A stretch of DNA of 64,000 bases from Gordonia effusa NBRC 100432 (GTDB taxonomy: Bacteria > Actinomycetota > Actinomycetes > Mycobacteriales > Mycobacteriaceae), in NCBI RefSeq assembly GCF_000241305.1, contig NZ_BAEH01000077.1, forward strand, positions 1-64,000. The letters run 5' to 3'. The position numbers and the translations under genes are program-made. Below are positions 9,911 to 18,863 of the stretch, piece after piece. The notes under the pieces were generated by a model. It was not told where the DNA came from and did no database searches. It saw only the letters and a list, made by a program, of their open reading frames with translations. The first letter of the stretch is position 1. Each line of letters begins with the position of its first letter.

Positions 9911-10650
9911 TTAGGCAGACCCGACTCGGATGTCCGGATCAACAACGCACCACATTCCTCGCAGCGCAAAACTTCATCAGCGTCGGTCTTCGCGATAGAC
10001 GACATCGTCCCGCGGTCGAGCTCCATTCGGCAAGCGCCGCAACGCTGTTGGCGCAACAGTCCGGCACCGACCTTCCCGGCGGCGCGCTGCCGCTCGTAAA
10101 TGGCCACTAACTCTTCCGGTGCTTCATCGACGAATGCGGTGCGACGCTCCCGTGCATCGGACAACTTCTCGTCGACTTTGATTCGCGCTGCGTCTCGGCG
10201 CACCTCAACGTCGGCTCGCTCGGATTCGAGCTGTGACACAGTAGCCGACGCGCGCTGCTGTTCGGCGGTGGTGGCTTCCTGACGCTCCATCAGTTCGAGC
10301 AGATCATCTTCGAGCATGCCGCGCCGCCGACGTAGTCCACCAACCTCATGCTGAAGCTCGGACAACTGTTTTGGCGGCAGGCCACCGGATTCCAACAGTT
10401 CGGAATCCTTCTTCTCGCGGGCGCTCATGCCGTTGACTTCGGTCTCGACGCGGCGATACTCACGGTCGATATCTTCAGCGGCGATCTGGGCACGAACCAG
10501 GTCGTCGCGGGCACCATCGATTCGAGTGGTGAGTTCAGCGATCTCACCATCCTCCGGGAGTCGGGAGCGCTCACGGGTAAGACGGGCGATCTGTGCGTCA
10601 ACGTCTGCCACCTCGAGCATTACCCGCTGGCGATTCGCCTCAACCTTCAT
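9907..10650 (-). CDS. Coiled-coil protein with C-terminal C4 zinc ribbon
   Basis: Homologue of the conserved mycobacterial protein encoded next to Nif3 and the RNase H/phosphatase (Rv2229c type). The long N-terminal part (about residues 5-180) is rich in heptad-like charged residues and should form a coiled-coil hairpin. The C-terminus carries two CxxC knuckles, CGAC near residue 205 and CEEC near 232, a probable zinc ribbon. I start at ATG 10650, preceded by AGGGAG, instead of the longest frame, which adds an arginine-rich, non-conserved extension. Function is unknown; a nucleic-acid or chaperone-like role is only inferred from the fold. Confidence 0.88.
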   Translation of the reverse strand: MKVEANRQRVMLEVADVDAQIARLTRERSRLPEDGEIAELTTRIDGARDDLVRAQIAAEDIDREYRRVETEVNGMSAREKKDSELLESGGLPPKQLSELQHEVGGLRRRRGMLEDDLLELMERQEATTAEQQRASATVSQLESERADVEVRRDAARIKVDEKLSDARERRTAFVDEAPEELVAIYERQRAAGKVGAGLLRQQRCGACRMELDRGTMSSIAKTDADEVLRCEECGALLIRTSESGLPK

Positions 10651-10694
10651 TGCGCTCCCTATTCTGTTCTCACCGCATACTGAACTCGATGAGT

Positions 10695-11834
10695 CTACCG
10701 CCCGACAGCGGACACGGTGAACGGGTCGGTGGGAAGTTCGTAGACGGATACCTCGACATCGACGCCGTCGGCGATAAGCTGCGCCGCCTGGGCGCACCAT
10801 GGATACTCCGTTGCCCAATGCCCGGCGTCGATCAGCGCCGGACCGCCAGCGCGCAAGTGTTCATCGACGACGTGATGGCGCAGGTCGCCGGTGACGTAGA
10901 CGTCGGCGCCCGAAGCTCGTGCCTGTCCGAGCAGCGAATCACCCGCTCCACCGCATACCGCGACTCGACGTATCCGGGCATCCGGATCACCCCCGCCCCG
11001 TATTCCCGCACCACCAGATGGAAGACGTTGTGCGACAAGGGAAACGAATTCTCCCAGGGTGGTCTCCGCGCGAAGTTGGCCTACCCGCCCCAGACCGATG
11101 TCTCCTGGCAGCGACACCGACTCGAAAACATCGAAGGCCGGTTCCTCGTAGGGATGCGAGGCGCGCAGCGCATCGAGCAGATCAGCGCGCCGACCCCGGG
11201 CGGCGACCATCTCGACTCGCTGTTCAGCCACCGTCTCCCGGACACCGATGCTGCCAATATGGGGCGTGGCACCGGGCTGCGGCTCAAACTGTCCGATACC
11301 GGCCACGGTCCACGAACATGCCCGATAGTCCCCTATCGCACCTGCACCAGCGTCGAACAACGCCTCGGATACTGGTGCGGCAGCAGTTTCAGGAACCATC
11401 ACCACCCACTTGTCCAGAGGTTCGGAAGACAACGGCTGCAACGGCTTTCGGTCGACGAGACCGAGCGCTTCGGCAAGCGCGTCCGACACGCCCGGGTTGG
11501 CGCTGTCGGCGTTGGTATGCGCGGTGTACAGCGCACAGCCGCCGCGGATGAGTCGATGAATAACCGAACCCTTGGGCGTCGACGTCGCGACTGTGTCGAC
11601 ACCGCGAAGGAGCAGCGGATGGTGCGCGACGATCAGTTGCGTACCGGCGTCGAGTGCCGCGGTCACCACGTCGTCGGTGACATCGACGCAAATCAGTACT
11701 CGGGCGACGGCGTCATCGGGGTCGCCACAGACCAGACCGACCGAATCCCAGGATTCCGCCAGACTCGGCGGATAGGCATGTTCGAGTACCACGATGACTT
11801 CGCGTAGCGTCGTCGGGCCGAAATCCGGTGTCAT
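10695..11834 (-). CDS. Nif3-like dinuclear metal centre protein
   Basis: Member of the Nif3/YqfO family, which forms toroidal hexamers with a two-metal site; some members act as GTP cyclohydrolase-like or hydrolase enzymes, but the role in actinobacteria is unsettled. The N-terminal half has WDSVGLVCGD, the metal-binding IVAHHPLLLRG near residue 85 and TAHTNAD near 118; the C-terminal metal-binding His is in TGDLRHHVVDE. An inserted middle domain (about 130-240) is typical of the long form. I start at ATG 11834, preceded by AGAAAGGAC. It is in a same-strand run with cobC upstream and the zinc-ribbon gene downstream. Confidence 0.93.
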   Translation of the reverse strand: MTPDFGPTTLREVIVVLEHAYPPSLAESWDSVGLVCGDPDDAVARVLICVDVTDDVVTAALDAGTQLIVAHHPLLLRGVDTVATSTPKGSVIHRLIRGGCALYTAHTNADSANPGVSDALAEALGLVDRKPLQPLSSEPLDKWVVMVPETAAAPVSEALFDAGAGAIGDYRACSWTVAGIGQFEPQPGATPHIGSIGVRETVAEQRVEMVAARGRRADLLDALRASHPYEEPAFDVFESVSLPGDIGLGRVGQLRAETTLGEFVSLVAQRLPSGGAGIRGGGDPDARIRRVAVCGGAGDSLLGQARASGADVYVTGDLRHHVVDEHLRAGGPALIDAGHWATEYPWCAQAAQLIADGVDVEVSVYELPTDPFTVSAVGR

Positions 11835-11872
11835 AGCGTCCTTTCTGCTCGCGCTCACAGGGTATCGAAATG

Positions 11873-12949
11873 CTATTCGACGAGAGTTTCACCCAACGCC
11901 GCCACCAGCGCCGCGACGTCGGCCTCGGGACGTACGGCCAGCCGCATATAGTCGGGTCCCAATCCCACGAAGTTGGCGCAACTACGCACGGCAAACCCCT
12001 TGTGCCGCAATCGTTCCTTTACGGCGAGCGCGCCTGGAATCGCAATGGTCACGAATGGAGCGGACGGCTCGGCCACGATCTCGATACCCGCCTTGGCAAG
12101 CCGGGCGCACATGGCGGCGCGCTGCGCCGAAACTTTGACCGCTTCAGCGCGGGCGAAGTCGAGGCCGGACTGATCGAGGCACACGCCGATCGCCGCGATC
12201 GCCAAGGACCCGAGTGCCCAATGCCGGCGCGTTCTAGTGAGTCGCGAGATCATCGTCGGTGCCGCGAGTAGATAGCCCGCACGCAACCCGGCCAGGCCGA
12301 AAGTCTTGGTAATACTGCGTACCACGATGATGTCGTCATCACCTTGCGCCGCAACTGATTCCGGCTCCATCACCACGTCACCGCCCTCGTCAAGCCGGCA
12401 GGTGAGGTCGGCGAACGCCTCGTCGACCACCACGACGCGGCCTTCTCGGCGTAGCGAATTGACGTCGGAGCGCGGATGCAACACCGACGTCGGGTTCGTT
12501 GGATTGCCAAGGACGACAAGGTCGGCATCGTCGGGGACGAGCGCGGGGTCGATGCGCCAATCGGGCGCGATACACCGCACCTCGCTCGTGGTGATTGCAG
12601 CAGCGGAGAGAACTCGCCCCGGCTCGGTAAACGACGGCACAATCAACGCGGCGTGGCTGGGTCGCAGATGGGTCAGAAGTTCGAATCCCTCGGCTGCGCC
12701 GGCCAAAAGAAGTACCTCGTCCGGCCCGCGCCCATGTGCTGCCCCGACAATGGTCCGTACTCGCAGGTCCTGCGCTGCCGATGGATACGAGGCTAGCGAA
12801 TCGATCTCGGCCGTCAACGCCGCGCGCACAAAATCTGGCGGCCCACCACGCACATTCACCGAAAAGTCGATAAGTCCCGGCTCGGCGTCCTCGTCCCCAT
12901 GCCGCCCCGGCTCGAAGAGATCCGCTGCAGGCGTGTGGGCCGATTTCAT
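11873..12949 (-). CDS. cobC: PLP-dependent aminotransferase-fold CobC (threonine-phosphate decarboxylase-like)
   Basis: Fold-type I PLP enzyme of cobalamin synthesis. In the CobD/CobC group it decarboxylates L-threonine O-3-phosphate to aminopropanol phosphate, used by the CbiB-type synthase encoded here at 16892-17863. Visible features are DFSVNVRGGPP near the N-terminus, LVVLGNPTNPTSVLHP, VVVDEAFADL and the PLP-lysine segment RSITKTFGLAGLRAGYLL. I use ATG 12949; a longer frame starts at 13003 but would overlap the divergent HAD gene. The two start codons are about 20-30 bp apart, so both promoters must overlap coding DNA or give near-leaderless transcripts. Confidence 0.9.
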   Translation of the reverse strand: MKSAHTPAADLFEPGRHGDEDAEPGLIDFSVNVRGGPPDFVRAALTAEIDSLASYPSAAQDLRVRTIVGAAHGRGPDEVLLLAGAAEGFELLTHLRPSHAALIVPSFTEPGRVLSAAAITTSEVRCIAPDWRIDPALVPDDADLVVLGNPTNPTSVLHPRSDVNSLRREGRVVVVDEAFADLTCRLDEGGDVVMEPESVAAQGDDDIIVVRSITKTFGLAGLRAGYLLAAPTMISRLTRTRRHWALGSLAIAAIGVCLDQSGLDFARAEAVKVSAQRAAMCARLAKAGIEIVAEPSAPFVTIAIPGALAVKERLRHKGFAVRSCANFVGLGPDYMRLAVRPEADVAALVAALGETLVE

Positions 12950-12980
12950 ACTGACCAACCTTACGGTGCACCATGGAGAA

Positions 12981-13673
12981 GTGAACTCCGCAGCTATCGT
13001 CACCTATCCCGATCCGACGGCAGCACTGCTATTCGACTTGGACGGCACCGTGACCGACAGCGTCGAAGGTATCGTGACCAGTTTTCACCACGCACTCGCC
13101 GCGGTCGGCATGGCACCAATCGAAGGCGATGTGGCATCGGCCGTGGTAGGACCGCCGTTGGTCGACACCTTCGCCTCCCTCGGGCTCGATGAGACGACGA
13201 CCGAGCGGGCGCTCGCGGCCTACAAAGAGCGCTACGGCCGGATCGGCTGGCGCGAGAATGCCGTCTTCGAGGGGATGGCCGAGCTGCTCACCGACCTGGC
13301 CTCGAGTGGTCGTCCGATGGCCATCGCGACCAGCAAGAATCAGGTGTTGGCGCGGCGCATCCTGGAACATTTCGGCCTGGCCGACAAGTTCAGCTTCATC
13401 GCCGGTGCCAGCGAAGATGGAACTCGGCGGAGCAAAGCCGATGTCGTCGAGCATGCTCTTGCCGGATTGGGACTGTCCGCGGTGACACACGAGGCCGGCG
13501 GGACGGCGAATGTGGTGATGATCGGAGATCGGATCCACGACGTCGAAGGGGCCGCGAAATACGGGATCCCGGCAATCGCCGTCGCCTGGGGTTACGCTAC
13601 CGAGAACGAGGTCCATGACGCTGCCTGGACCGTAGATTCTGTCGACACGTTGCGTGAGGTACTTGGTGTCTGA
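12981..13673 (+). CDS. HAD-family phosphatase (phosphoglycolate phosphatase-like)
   Basis: Haloacid dehalogenase superfamily hydrolase of about 230 residues. Motif I is LLFDLDGTVTDS (nucleophile and acid/base Asp), motif II is in MAIATSKNQVL, and motif III/IV is in MIGDRIHDVEGA. The cap region between motifs I and II is of the small helical type, as in Gph/PpaX enzymes. GTG 12981 is preceded immediately by GGAGAA; GTG 12966 is an alternative. The open frame back to 12306 is antisense to cobC and is not used. The stop overlaps the start of ptpA, so the two are probably co-translated. Substrate is unknown. Confidence 0.88.
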   Translation: MNSAAIVTYPDPTAALLFDLDGTVTDSVEGIVTSFHHALAAVGMAPIEGDVASAVVGPPLVDTFASLGLDETTTERALAAYKERYGRIGWRENAVFEGMAELLTDLASSGRPMAIATSKNQVLARRILEHFGLADKFSFIAGASEDGTRRSKADVVEHALAGLGLSAVTHEAGGTANVVMIGDRIHDVEGAAKYGIPAIAVAWGYATENEVHDAAWTVDSVDTLREVLGV

Positions 13674-14160
13674 TCAATTGCACGTCTGTTTTGTGTGCAC
13701 CGGAAACATATGCCGGTCGCCCATGGGACAGAACATTTTTCGTAAGGCCCTGGCCGATGCCGGCCTCGCTGAGCGGGTCCGGGTGACCAGCGCCGGCACC
13801 GGTGGCTGGCATGAGGGCGAACCCGCCGACAATCGCGCCCGAACAGAATTGCTCGCACACGGCTATTCCGATGTCCATGTCGCGGCGCAACTGTCCCCGG
13901 AGCATTTCGAGGCCGACCTCCTGGTGGCAATGGACCACGGGCACCTCAAGGATCTTGAACGTAAGCGGCTCGGTCCCCGCGCTCGCCTGTTACACAGTTT
14001 CACCCCAACCATCGGTGACGAGCCCGGACGGACCGAGGTCGCCGATCCCTACTACGGCACCCAGGACGATTTCGGCGCGACTCGTGAACAGATCGAGGCA
14101 GCTATCCCCGGCCTGTTGGCTTGGGTTCACGCGCAGTTGGACGCCAGCGTGACGGGCTAG
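13666..14160 (+). CDS. ptpA: Low-molecular-weight protein tyrosine phosphatase
   Basis: Dephosphorylates phosphotyrosine; the mycobacterial orthologue PtpA is secreted and acts on host targets, but nothing here shows secretion. The P-loop is CTGNICRS (Cys11 to Arg17 counting from the chosen start), the conserved Ser-His region is present, and the general acid Asp lies in the C-terminal VADPYYG. I prefer GTG 13666, which has GAGGT five bases upstream and overlaps the HAD stop by 8 bp; the longest frame begins at 13654. Gene order HAD-ptpA-SURF1 matches mycobacteria as I recall it. Confidence 0.95.
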   Translation: MSDQLHVCFVCTGNICRSPMGQNIFRKALADAGLAERVRVTSAGTGGWHEGEPADNRARTELLAHGYSDVHVAAQLSPEHFEADLLVAMDHGHLKDLERKRLGPRARLLHSFTPTIGDEPGRTEVADPYYGTQDDFGATREQIEAAIPGLLAWVHAQLDASVTG

Positions 14161-14194
14161 GGTCGCGCACCTGGCCATTCGGTACCGTTAAGGA

Positions 14195-15211
14195 GTGTTC
14201 CGAACGTTTTTTCGCCCCGGCTGGATCGTGCTCGGGTTGATTGTCGTGGCGTTCGCGGCGCTGTGCTTTTCGATTCTCGCACCGTGGCAGCTCGGCAAGA
14301 ACTCGTCAACCGAGAAGCGGAACGATCTGATCCGCGCGGCGGTCGACACCGCGGTTGTGCCGGTCGACGACGTCGCCGCTCCCGGAGCGGCATTTGACCC
14401 CGATACCGAATGGCGCGAGGTGTCCATCGTCGGCCGGTATCTTCCTGATCAACAGGTCATCGTTCGACTGCGATCGGCGCAGGAGCGGCCGGCAACTGAA
14501 ATTCTGACCCCGTTCATGAGTACCGATGGGCGCGTATTTCTCGTTGACCGTGGCTATGTGCGTCCCGACCAGGGGCGAGCGGTAGGCGAGGTCCCGGCCG
14601 CGCCGACTGACGACACCACTATTCATGCGCGTATCCGCAAAAGCGAGGGCACGTCACCGGGCCGTGGAGCGCATATCGCCGACGGCGCGAAAGCGGTGTA
14701 CACGATTGACCCCGTCGTCGTAGGCACGCAGGTAGGGCACCATTTCGACGATTTCTATCTGCAGCTGTCGGCCAATCAGCCGGGCTCGCTAGGCGAAATC
14801 ACACTGCCCCAATTGGATTCGGGGCCATATCTGTCATATGGGTTGCAGTGGTTGGCATTCGGGATCATGGCGCCGCTGGGTGCGATCTATTTCATCTATA
14901 CCGAGGTGAAGCATCGTCGCGCCCTGCGCAATTCGACGTCGGCGCCTGCGGCAGCATCCGTGACGGTCGCGGCAGATGGTGCCGGGGCGAGCGCAGCGAC
15001 AGGAAATGATATCGGGGCGAGCGCAGCGACGGGAAATAGCACCGGGGCGAGCGCAGCGACGGGAATTAGCGCCCGGGCGAGCAATCAGATGCGTGATGCC
15101 GGCTTTGTCGCGGCGCCGGCATCGCAACGTCATCAGATCGGGTCAGGACCCGACGCGAGCGATGCGACCGACGACGTCAAAACCAAGCTGGCGAAGCGTT
15201 ACGGCGGGTAG
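14195..15211 (+). CDS. SURF1-family cytochrome oxidase assembly protein with repeat-bearing tail
   Basis: SURF1 proteins help assemble cytochrome c oxidase. The protein has an N-terminal membrane helix (residues about 9-30, ending in APWQLGKN), a periplasmic loop with the family motifs DTEWREVSIVGRY and VFLVDRGYVRPDQ, and a second helix (GLQWLAFGIMAPLGAIYFIYTE). After this core, an Ala/Thr/Gly-rich cytoplasmic tail carries three perfect-length 10-residue repeats (GASAATGN type) encoded by 30-bp DNA repeats, ending in the conserved KTKLAKRYGG. GTG 14195 abuts an AAGGA tract, closer than usual for a ribosome binding site. Confidence 0.92.
   Translation: MFRTFFRPGWIVLGLIVVAFAALCFSILAPWQLGKNSSTEKRNDLIRAAVDTAVVPVDDVAAPGAAFDPDTEWREVSIVGRYLPDQQVIVRLRSAQERPATEILTPFMSTDGRVFLVDRGYVRPDQGRAVGEVPAAPTDDTTIHARIRKSEGTSPGRGAHIADGAKAVYTIDPVVVGTQVGHHFDDFYLQLSANQPGSLGEITLPQLDSGPYLSYGLQWLAFGIMAPLGAIYFIYTEVKHRRALRNSTSAPAAASVTVAADGAGASAATGNDIGASAATGNSTGASAATGISARASNQMRDAGFVAAPASQRHQIGSGPDASDATDDVKTKLAKRYGG
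14984..15073 (+). repeat. Three in-frame 30-bp tandem repeats within the SURF1 gene
   Basis: Units begin at 14984, 15014 and 15044, each starting GGGGCGAGCGCAGCGAC, with a partial fourth at 15074. They encode GASAATGN plus two variable residues. Because the unit length is a multiple of three, copy-number change would not break the frame. Confidence 0.9.
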
Positions 15212-15235
15212 CCGCGTCCGCGCCCTCCCTCGGTT

Positions 15236-16723
15236 CTACTGAAATGGATTCGGCGGATACGGATTTGGGCCTTGTTGTCCAGGACCAGGCTGTCCGGGCG
15301 GGTATTGCCCGGGACGTTGTTGTCCATACCCCGGTTGTCCGGGGTTCTGGTTAGGCGGTTGTTGCTGGCCCGGATACGGCCGAGGCTGTTGCGGAGTGGG
15401 CCAATTCGGCTGTTGCGGGCTCTGGGGCTGCTGCGGGCTGGGCTGGGCAGGCCTGGGCTGTTGCGGATTCGGCGGGAACTGTTGACGCTGAGGCTGACCA
15501 AAGCCGGGGCCCGCGGCCGGACCGCCCGGGCCGAATACGGGGGGCGATCCCTGTCCACCTGGCTGCCCGAACGGCTGACCCTGACCGGTGAAAGTCTGTT
15601 GCGGGCCCGGGAAACCCGAACCGTACGGACCCCCCAAGTTGCCGAATCCACTGCGCGCCTTACGTTTGCGCGAACGGCGGACCAACATCGCGATCAGCAG
15701 CAACACAATTAGCGCCGCGACACCGATCGATGGACCGAGCCACACCCACTTATTGAGCGCGGTCGACTCGGAGTCATCGCTATGCGGGGCCGCGAGCGTG
15801 ACGCCATGCGATTCCAGGTAAGACCGCAACGCGATGTTATCGGTAATGAAGTCAAATGAGGCGGTCTCGTCCGTCGCAACCGATGAGTTAGTGCCGACGA
15901 CATTGCCGTTCGCGTCGACCGTCGGTCCGCCGGACATTCCCTTCCCCATCCCCGCGGAGATCTCCGTCTTGGTGACCCCCTTGCCGGTGACCTGACGCGA
16001 CGACACCGTGCCGGTCTTATACGACGGCTGGGGAATGATCGAGGTATCGGTCACGATGCGAACCGCACCGGGAAAACCGACGGCCGTAATAGCCTGCCCC
16101 GGTTCGGGCGCGTTGGGCGAAATAGCCAGTGGCACAAGAGGTTGGTTGGCGATCCGCAGTATTGCGTTGTCGCCGTCGTCGAACGTTTGAAAGTCGACGA
16201 CCTCGGCGGTGATCCAATCGGTAAGCACCTGCCCGGAGCCCGAGGGTTGCTGCACCGACACCGCGCGAGACGGTCCCGAACTCGAGTCACTGGTCGATCC
16301 CGACACCGGCCATTTAGCCGCGACCGCGGCTTTGTAGTTCGCCGTGGCCTCGGCATCGGACCATTTCAATTCGTCCGCGAGCATTTCGATCGTCTTCTCG
16401 CGAAACGCATTCAAGATCTCGTCGTCTTTGCCGTTGACGCAATGCCCGGCGGTGGCAATCGATCCCTTGGTGTCGACGGCGTAGCCGGTACACGTGGTTG
16501 TCAGCGACATTTCCGGAGTCCAGACGGTGCCACTGCGCAGCGGCACCTGGACGAAGGCCTTATAGATTGTCCGAATAAACACAATCGACGGACCGACTTG
16601 GCCGGAGATCGACTTCTCCGGCGCAGCCTGCGCGGCAGGTGCGGCCATCAGAGCGGCGAGCAACGCCACGCATAGGGTCACCAGCACGCGCCGCGCGCTG
16701 AGTCCGGTATGTGCCTGTCGCAT
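15236..16723 (-). CDS. Secreted, membrane-anchored trypsin-like serine protease with proline-rich tail
   Basis: A signal peptide (residues 1-34, cleaved after AAQA) is followed by a chymotrypsin-fold domain with His94 (TAGHCV), Asp185 (DGDNAIL) and Ser264 (GKGMSGGP). Long inserts separate the catalytic residues. A single membrane helix lies at about 327-348, followed by a basic stop-transfer stretch (RRSRKRK) and a cytoplasmic tail of about 130 residues made almost entirely of Pro, Gln and Gly. The tail resembles actinobacterial low-complexity cytoplasmic domains. It separates SURF1 from cobD and faces SURF1 tail-to-tail. Substrate is unknown. Confidence 0.88.
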   Translation of the reverse strand: MRQAHTGLSARRVLVTLCVALLAALMAAPAAQAAPEKSISGQVGPSIVFIRTIYKAFVQVPLRSGTVWTPEMSLTTTCTGYAVDTKGSIATAGHCVNGKDDEILNAFREKTIEMLADELKWSDAEATANYKAAVAAKWPVSGSTSDSSSGPSRAVSVQQPSGSGQVLTDWITAEVVDFQTFDDGDNAILRIANQPLVPLAISPNAPEPGQAITAVGFPGAVRIVTDTSIIPQPSYKTGTVSSRQVTGKGVTKTEISAGMGKGMSGGPTVDANGNVVGTNSSVATDETASFDFITDNIALRSYLESHGVTLAAPHSDDSESTALNKWVWLGPSIGVAALIVLLLIAMLVRRSRKRKARSGFGNLGGPYGSGFPGPQQTFTGQGQPFGQPGGQGSPPVFGPGGPAAGPGFGQPQRQQFPPNPQQPRPAQPSPQQPQSPQQPNWPTPQQPRPYPGQQQPPNQNPGQPGYGQQRPGQYPPGQPGPGQQGPNPYPPNPFQ

Positions 16724-16891
16724 AGCCGTCTATGTCTCCTTGATGTGCGACCTGGACTCGCAGCCCAGCGGGAATCTCCATCGGAGAGTCACCACTGAAA
16801 GGCGGTGCCAGCGGCCACCGAATGGCAGATGGCCAAGGCTAACACGACAAAACCAGCGATGACCTGCCCCGGCGCGCGCGAGAAACGAAGT

Positions 16892-17863
16892 TCAGTCAAC
16901 CATCCGACACAGAGTGACACCAACGGACAGGGCAGCGGCCGCGTATTGCACGCGCCGGGACAAGGCCACCGCCGCACGGAGATCATCAACCGTGGGGTAC
17001 GCGCCTGCCCCTAAGACAGGTCGTTCCTCGACATGGGTCGGGTAGATGGTTGTTCCGCCGAGTGAGAAGCCGAGCGCGCCGGCGAACGCCGCTTCAACGA
17101 CGCCGGCGTTGGGACTGGGGTGATGGTGGGCGTCGTCTCGCCATGTACGCAGCGCCCGGCCCGGTGAGCCGCTCAATGCCGCCGCCAGCAGTCCCGATAG
17201 CCGCGCTGGGATCAGGTTCGCCGCGTCGTCGAGTTTCGCGCTCGCCCACCCGAACCGCTCGTAGCGCGGTGTGCGATAGCCGACCATCGCGTCGAGCGTA
17301 TTGACCATTCGATATGCGAGCACGCCCGGTGCTCCGGCGAATGCGGCGGCGACTAGTGGTCCTACCGCGGCATCGGAGGTGTTCTCGGCAACCGATTCGA
17401 TGGTGGCGCGGCAGATGCCGGCATCGTCAAGCGCCGCGGGGTCGCGTCCGCACAGGCTCGGGACGAGAGCGCGCGCCGCCGCGATATCGCCCTGTTCGAG
17501 GGCATCTGCCATCCGGTCGCCAATTTTGCAGAGTGTCGTGCCGCCGAGGGTCGACCACACCGCGACCCCGACTGCCAGCGCGCCGCCGCGCCGGAGCGCC
17601 AACCCCGTTGCCGCAGAAGCGGTTAGGCAGGTTAGGGCGAAGCCAAGACCTGCCCCGCGGGTGTCACGGTACAGCTGCTTTTCGAGCGCGCCTGCCAATT
17701 GGCCCATTCCGGCAACCGGATGCAGCCGAGACGGATCGCCGAAAACTCGGTCCGCCAGAACGCCGATCGCGATACCGAGGGCAACTTCGCGTGATCGCTT
17801 ACCTGGTCGACTCGTCACGCCGGTCATCGTACGAGGAACCGGAGCGAGGCTGACCCGCCGCAC
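16892..17863 (-). CDS. cobD: Adenosylcobinamide-phosphate synthase (CobD/CbiB)
   Basis: Integral membrane enzyme that attaches aminopropanol or its phosphate to adenosylcobyric acid in cobalamin synthesis, downstream of the CobC product. Family signatures are VLADRVFGDPSRLHPVAGMG near the N-terminus, ENTSDAAVGPLVAAAFAG near 170, AYRMVNTLDAMVGYR and the SPNAGVVEAAFAGALG block. Several hydrophobic helices are present. The listed start (17863) gives a 12-residue extension before an alternative ATG at 17827. The 168 bp between it and the protease gene contain nothing I recognise. Confidence 0.93.
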   Translation of the reverse strand: MRRVSLAPVPRTMTGVTSRPGKRSREVALGIAIGVLADRVFGDPSRLHPVAGMGQLAGALEKQLYRDTRGAGLGFALTCLTASAATGLALRRGGALAVGVAVWSTLGGTTLCKIGDRMADALEQGDIAAARALVPSLCGRDPAALDDAGICRATIESVAENTSDAAVGPLVAAAFAGAPGVLAYRMVNTLDAMVGYRTPRYERFGWASAKLDDAANLIPARLSGLLAAALSGSPGRALRTWRDDAHHHPSPNAGVVEAAFAGALGFSLGGTTIYPTHVEERPVLGAGAYPTVDDLRAAVALSRRVQYAAAALSVGVTLCRMVD

Positions 17864-17886
17864 ACCGCCGACGGCGTTGTGCGACT

Positions 17887-18744
17887 GTGGTACTCATGGC
17901 GAAAACAGCTCCCGCCCCGGTCGAGGGGGTCTACCCGATCGACACGGGCAGCTGTGAACTGGTCCGGGATCGGTTTACCGACGGCTGGTTACTCTCGATC
18001 AACGGAGCGCATAGTTCCCATATCGACCCCGACGATCCCCTCGCTCTCGACTTCGAGTACATGCGATACATGGCCGCGTTGCTGGCCGACCGCACCCGGT
18101 CCGATGCGACATTGCGCGTCTTACATCTCGGTGGCGCGGGGTGTGCCCTGCCGCGCTACCTGGCGCAGGCATATCCAGCTGCACGCCAAGTTGCCGTCGA
18201 GGTCGACGCCGAACTCGCCAGGCTGGTGCGCGACTGGTTCGATTTGCCGCGCGCACCACGATTGCGTATCCGCGTCGGTGACGGCCGCGAAGTCACCGAG
18301 TCGCTCACCGCGATGTCACGCGACGTCGTGATTCGTGACGCATTCAGCGGTGAACCGCCCCGCGCGCCAGCGCATTTGACGACAGTGGAGTTCACCGAGT
18401 CGGTCCGGCGCGTCCTGGCCGGCGGCGGGCTGTACTTGGCGAATTGCGGTGACAGTCGGGATCTAGCTCTGGCGCGGGCTGAAGTCCGCACGATCTCCGC
18501 AATATTTCCGCACGTCGCGTTAGTCGCCGACGCCGGCATGCTCAAAGGGCGCCGGACCGGCAATATTGTCATCGCGGCCAGCGACACGCCGATCGAGGCG
18601 TCGTCCCAGCTGGTGAGGACCCTCCTTGCCGATCCACTTCCGGCGCAGGTTGTGGCAGGTAGGCGCGCCGTCGAATTCGGCCGCGGCGAAATACGATATG
18701 ACCGAGAGGTCGGTTTTCCAAACGACGAACACCAGGTCAACTAG
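17887..18744 (+). CDS. Spermidine synthase-fold / SAM-dependent methyltransferase-like protein
   Basis: A 285-residue Rossmann-fold protein. The nucleotide-binding motif is VLHLGGAGCALPRYLA, followed by QVAVEVDAEL at the end of strand 2 and RIRVGDGREV, as in spermidine synthases and their many uncharacterised relatives. The DAFSGEPPRAPAHLTT segment is where spermidine synthases carry their catalytic region, but I do not see a clear polyamine-binding set. Genuine polyamine synthesis should not be assumed. GTG 17887 or ATG 17896 could be the start. It is divergent from cobD with a 23-bp gap. Confidence 0.75.
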   Translation: MVLMAKTAPAPVEGVYPIDTGSCELVRDRFTDGWLLSINGAHSSHIDPDDPLALDFEYMRYMAALLADRTRSDATLRVLHLGGAGCALPRYLAQAYPAARQVAVEVDAELARLVRDWFDLPRAPRLRIRVGDGREVTESLTAMSRDVVIRDAFSGEPPRAPAHLTTVEFTESVRRVLAGGGLYLANCGDSRDLALARAEVRTISAIFPHVALVADAGMLKGRRTGNIVIAASDTPIEASSQLVRTLLADPLPAQVVAGRRAVEFGRGEIRYDREVGFPNDEHQVN

Positions 18745-18863
18745 TAAACTCACCCGATGCGACACAACTATCCGCAGATGCGGTTGTCTGCTGGTCATAG
18801 GCAGTTCGTATGCTCTTACTGGAATAGCTATGTCAACCCAGCCAACGAGCCAGGGGGCAACAG

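Noticed and set aside
10593-11807. 404-residue open frame on the plus strand
   Set aside because: Antisense to the Nif3-like gene; composition typical of a shadow frame.
12306-12980. Long N-terminal extension of the HAD protein
   Set aside because: It is antisense to cobC, Ser/Arg-rich and without family similarity; the HAD motif starts just after 12981.
17887-18744. Confident call as spermidine synthase (speE)
   Set aside because: The Rossmann fold is clear, but polyamine-site residues are not, and no speD-like or other polyamine gene is nearby.
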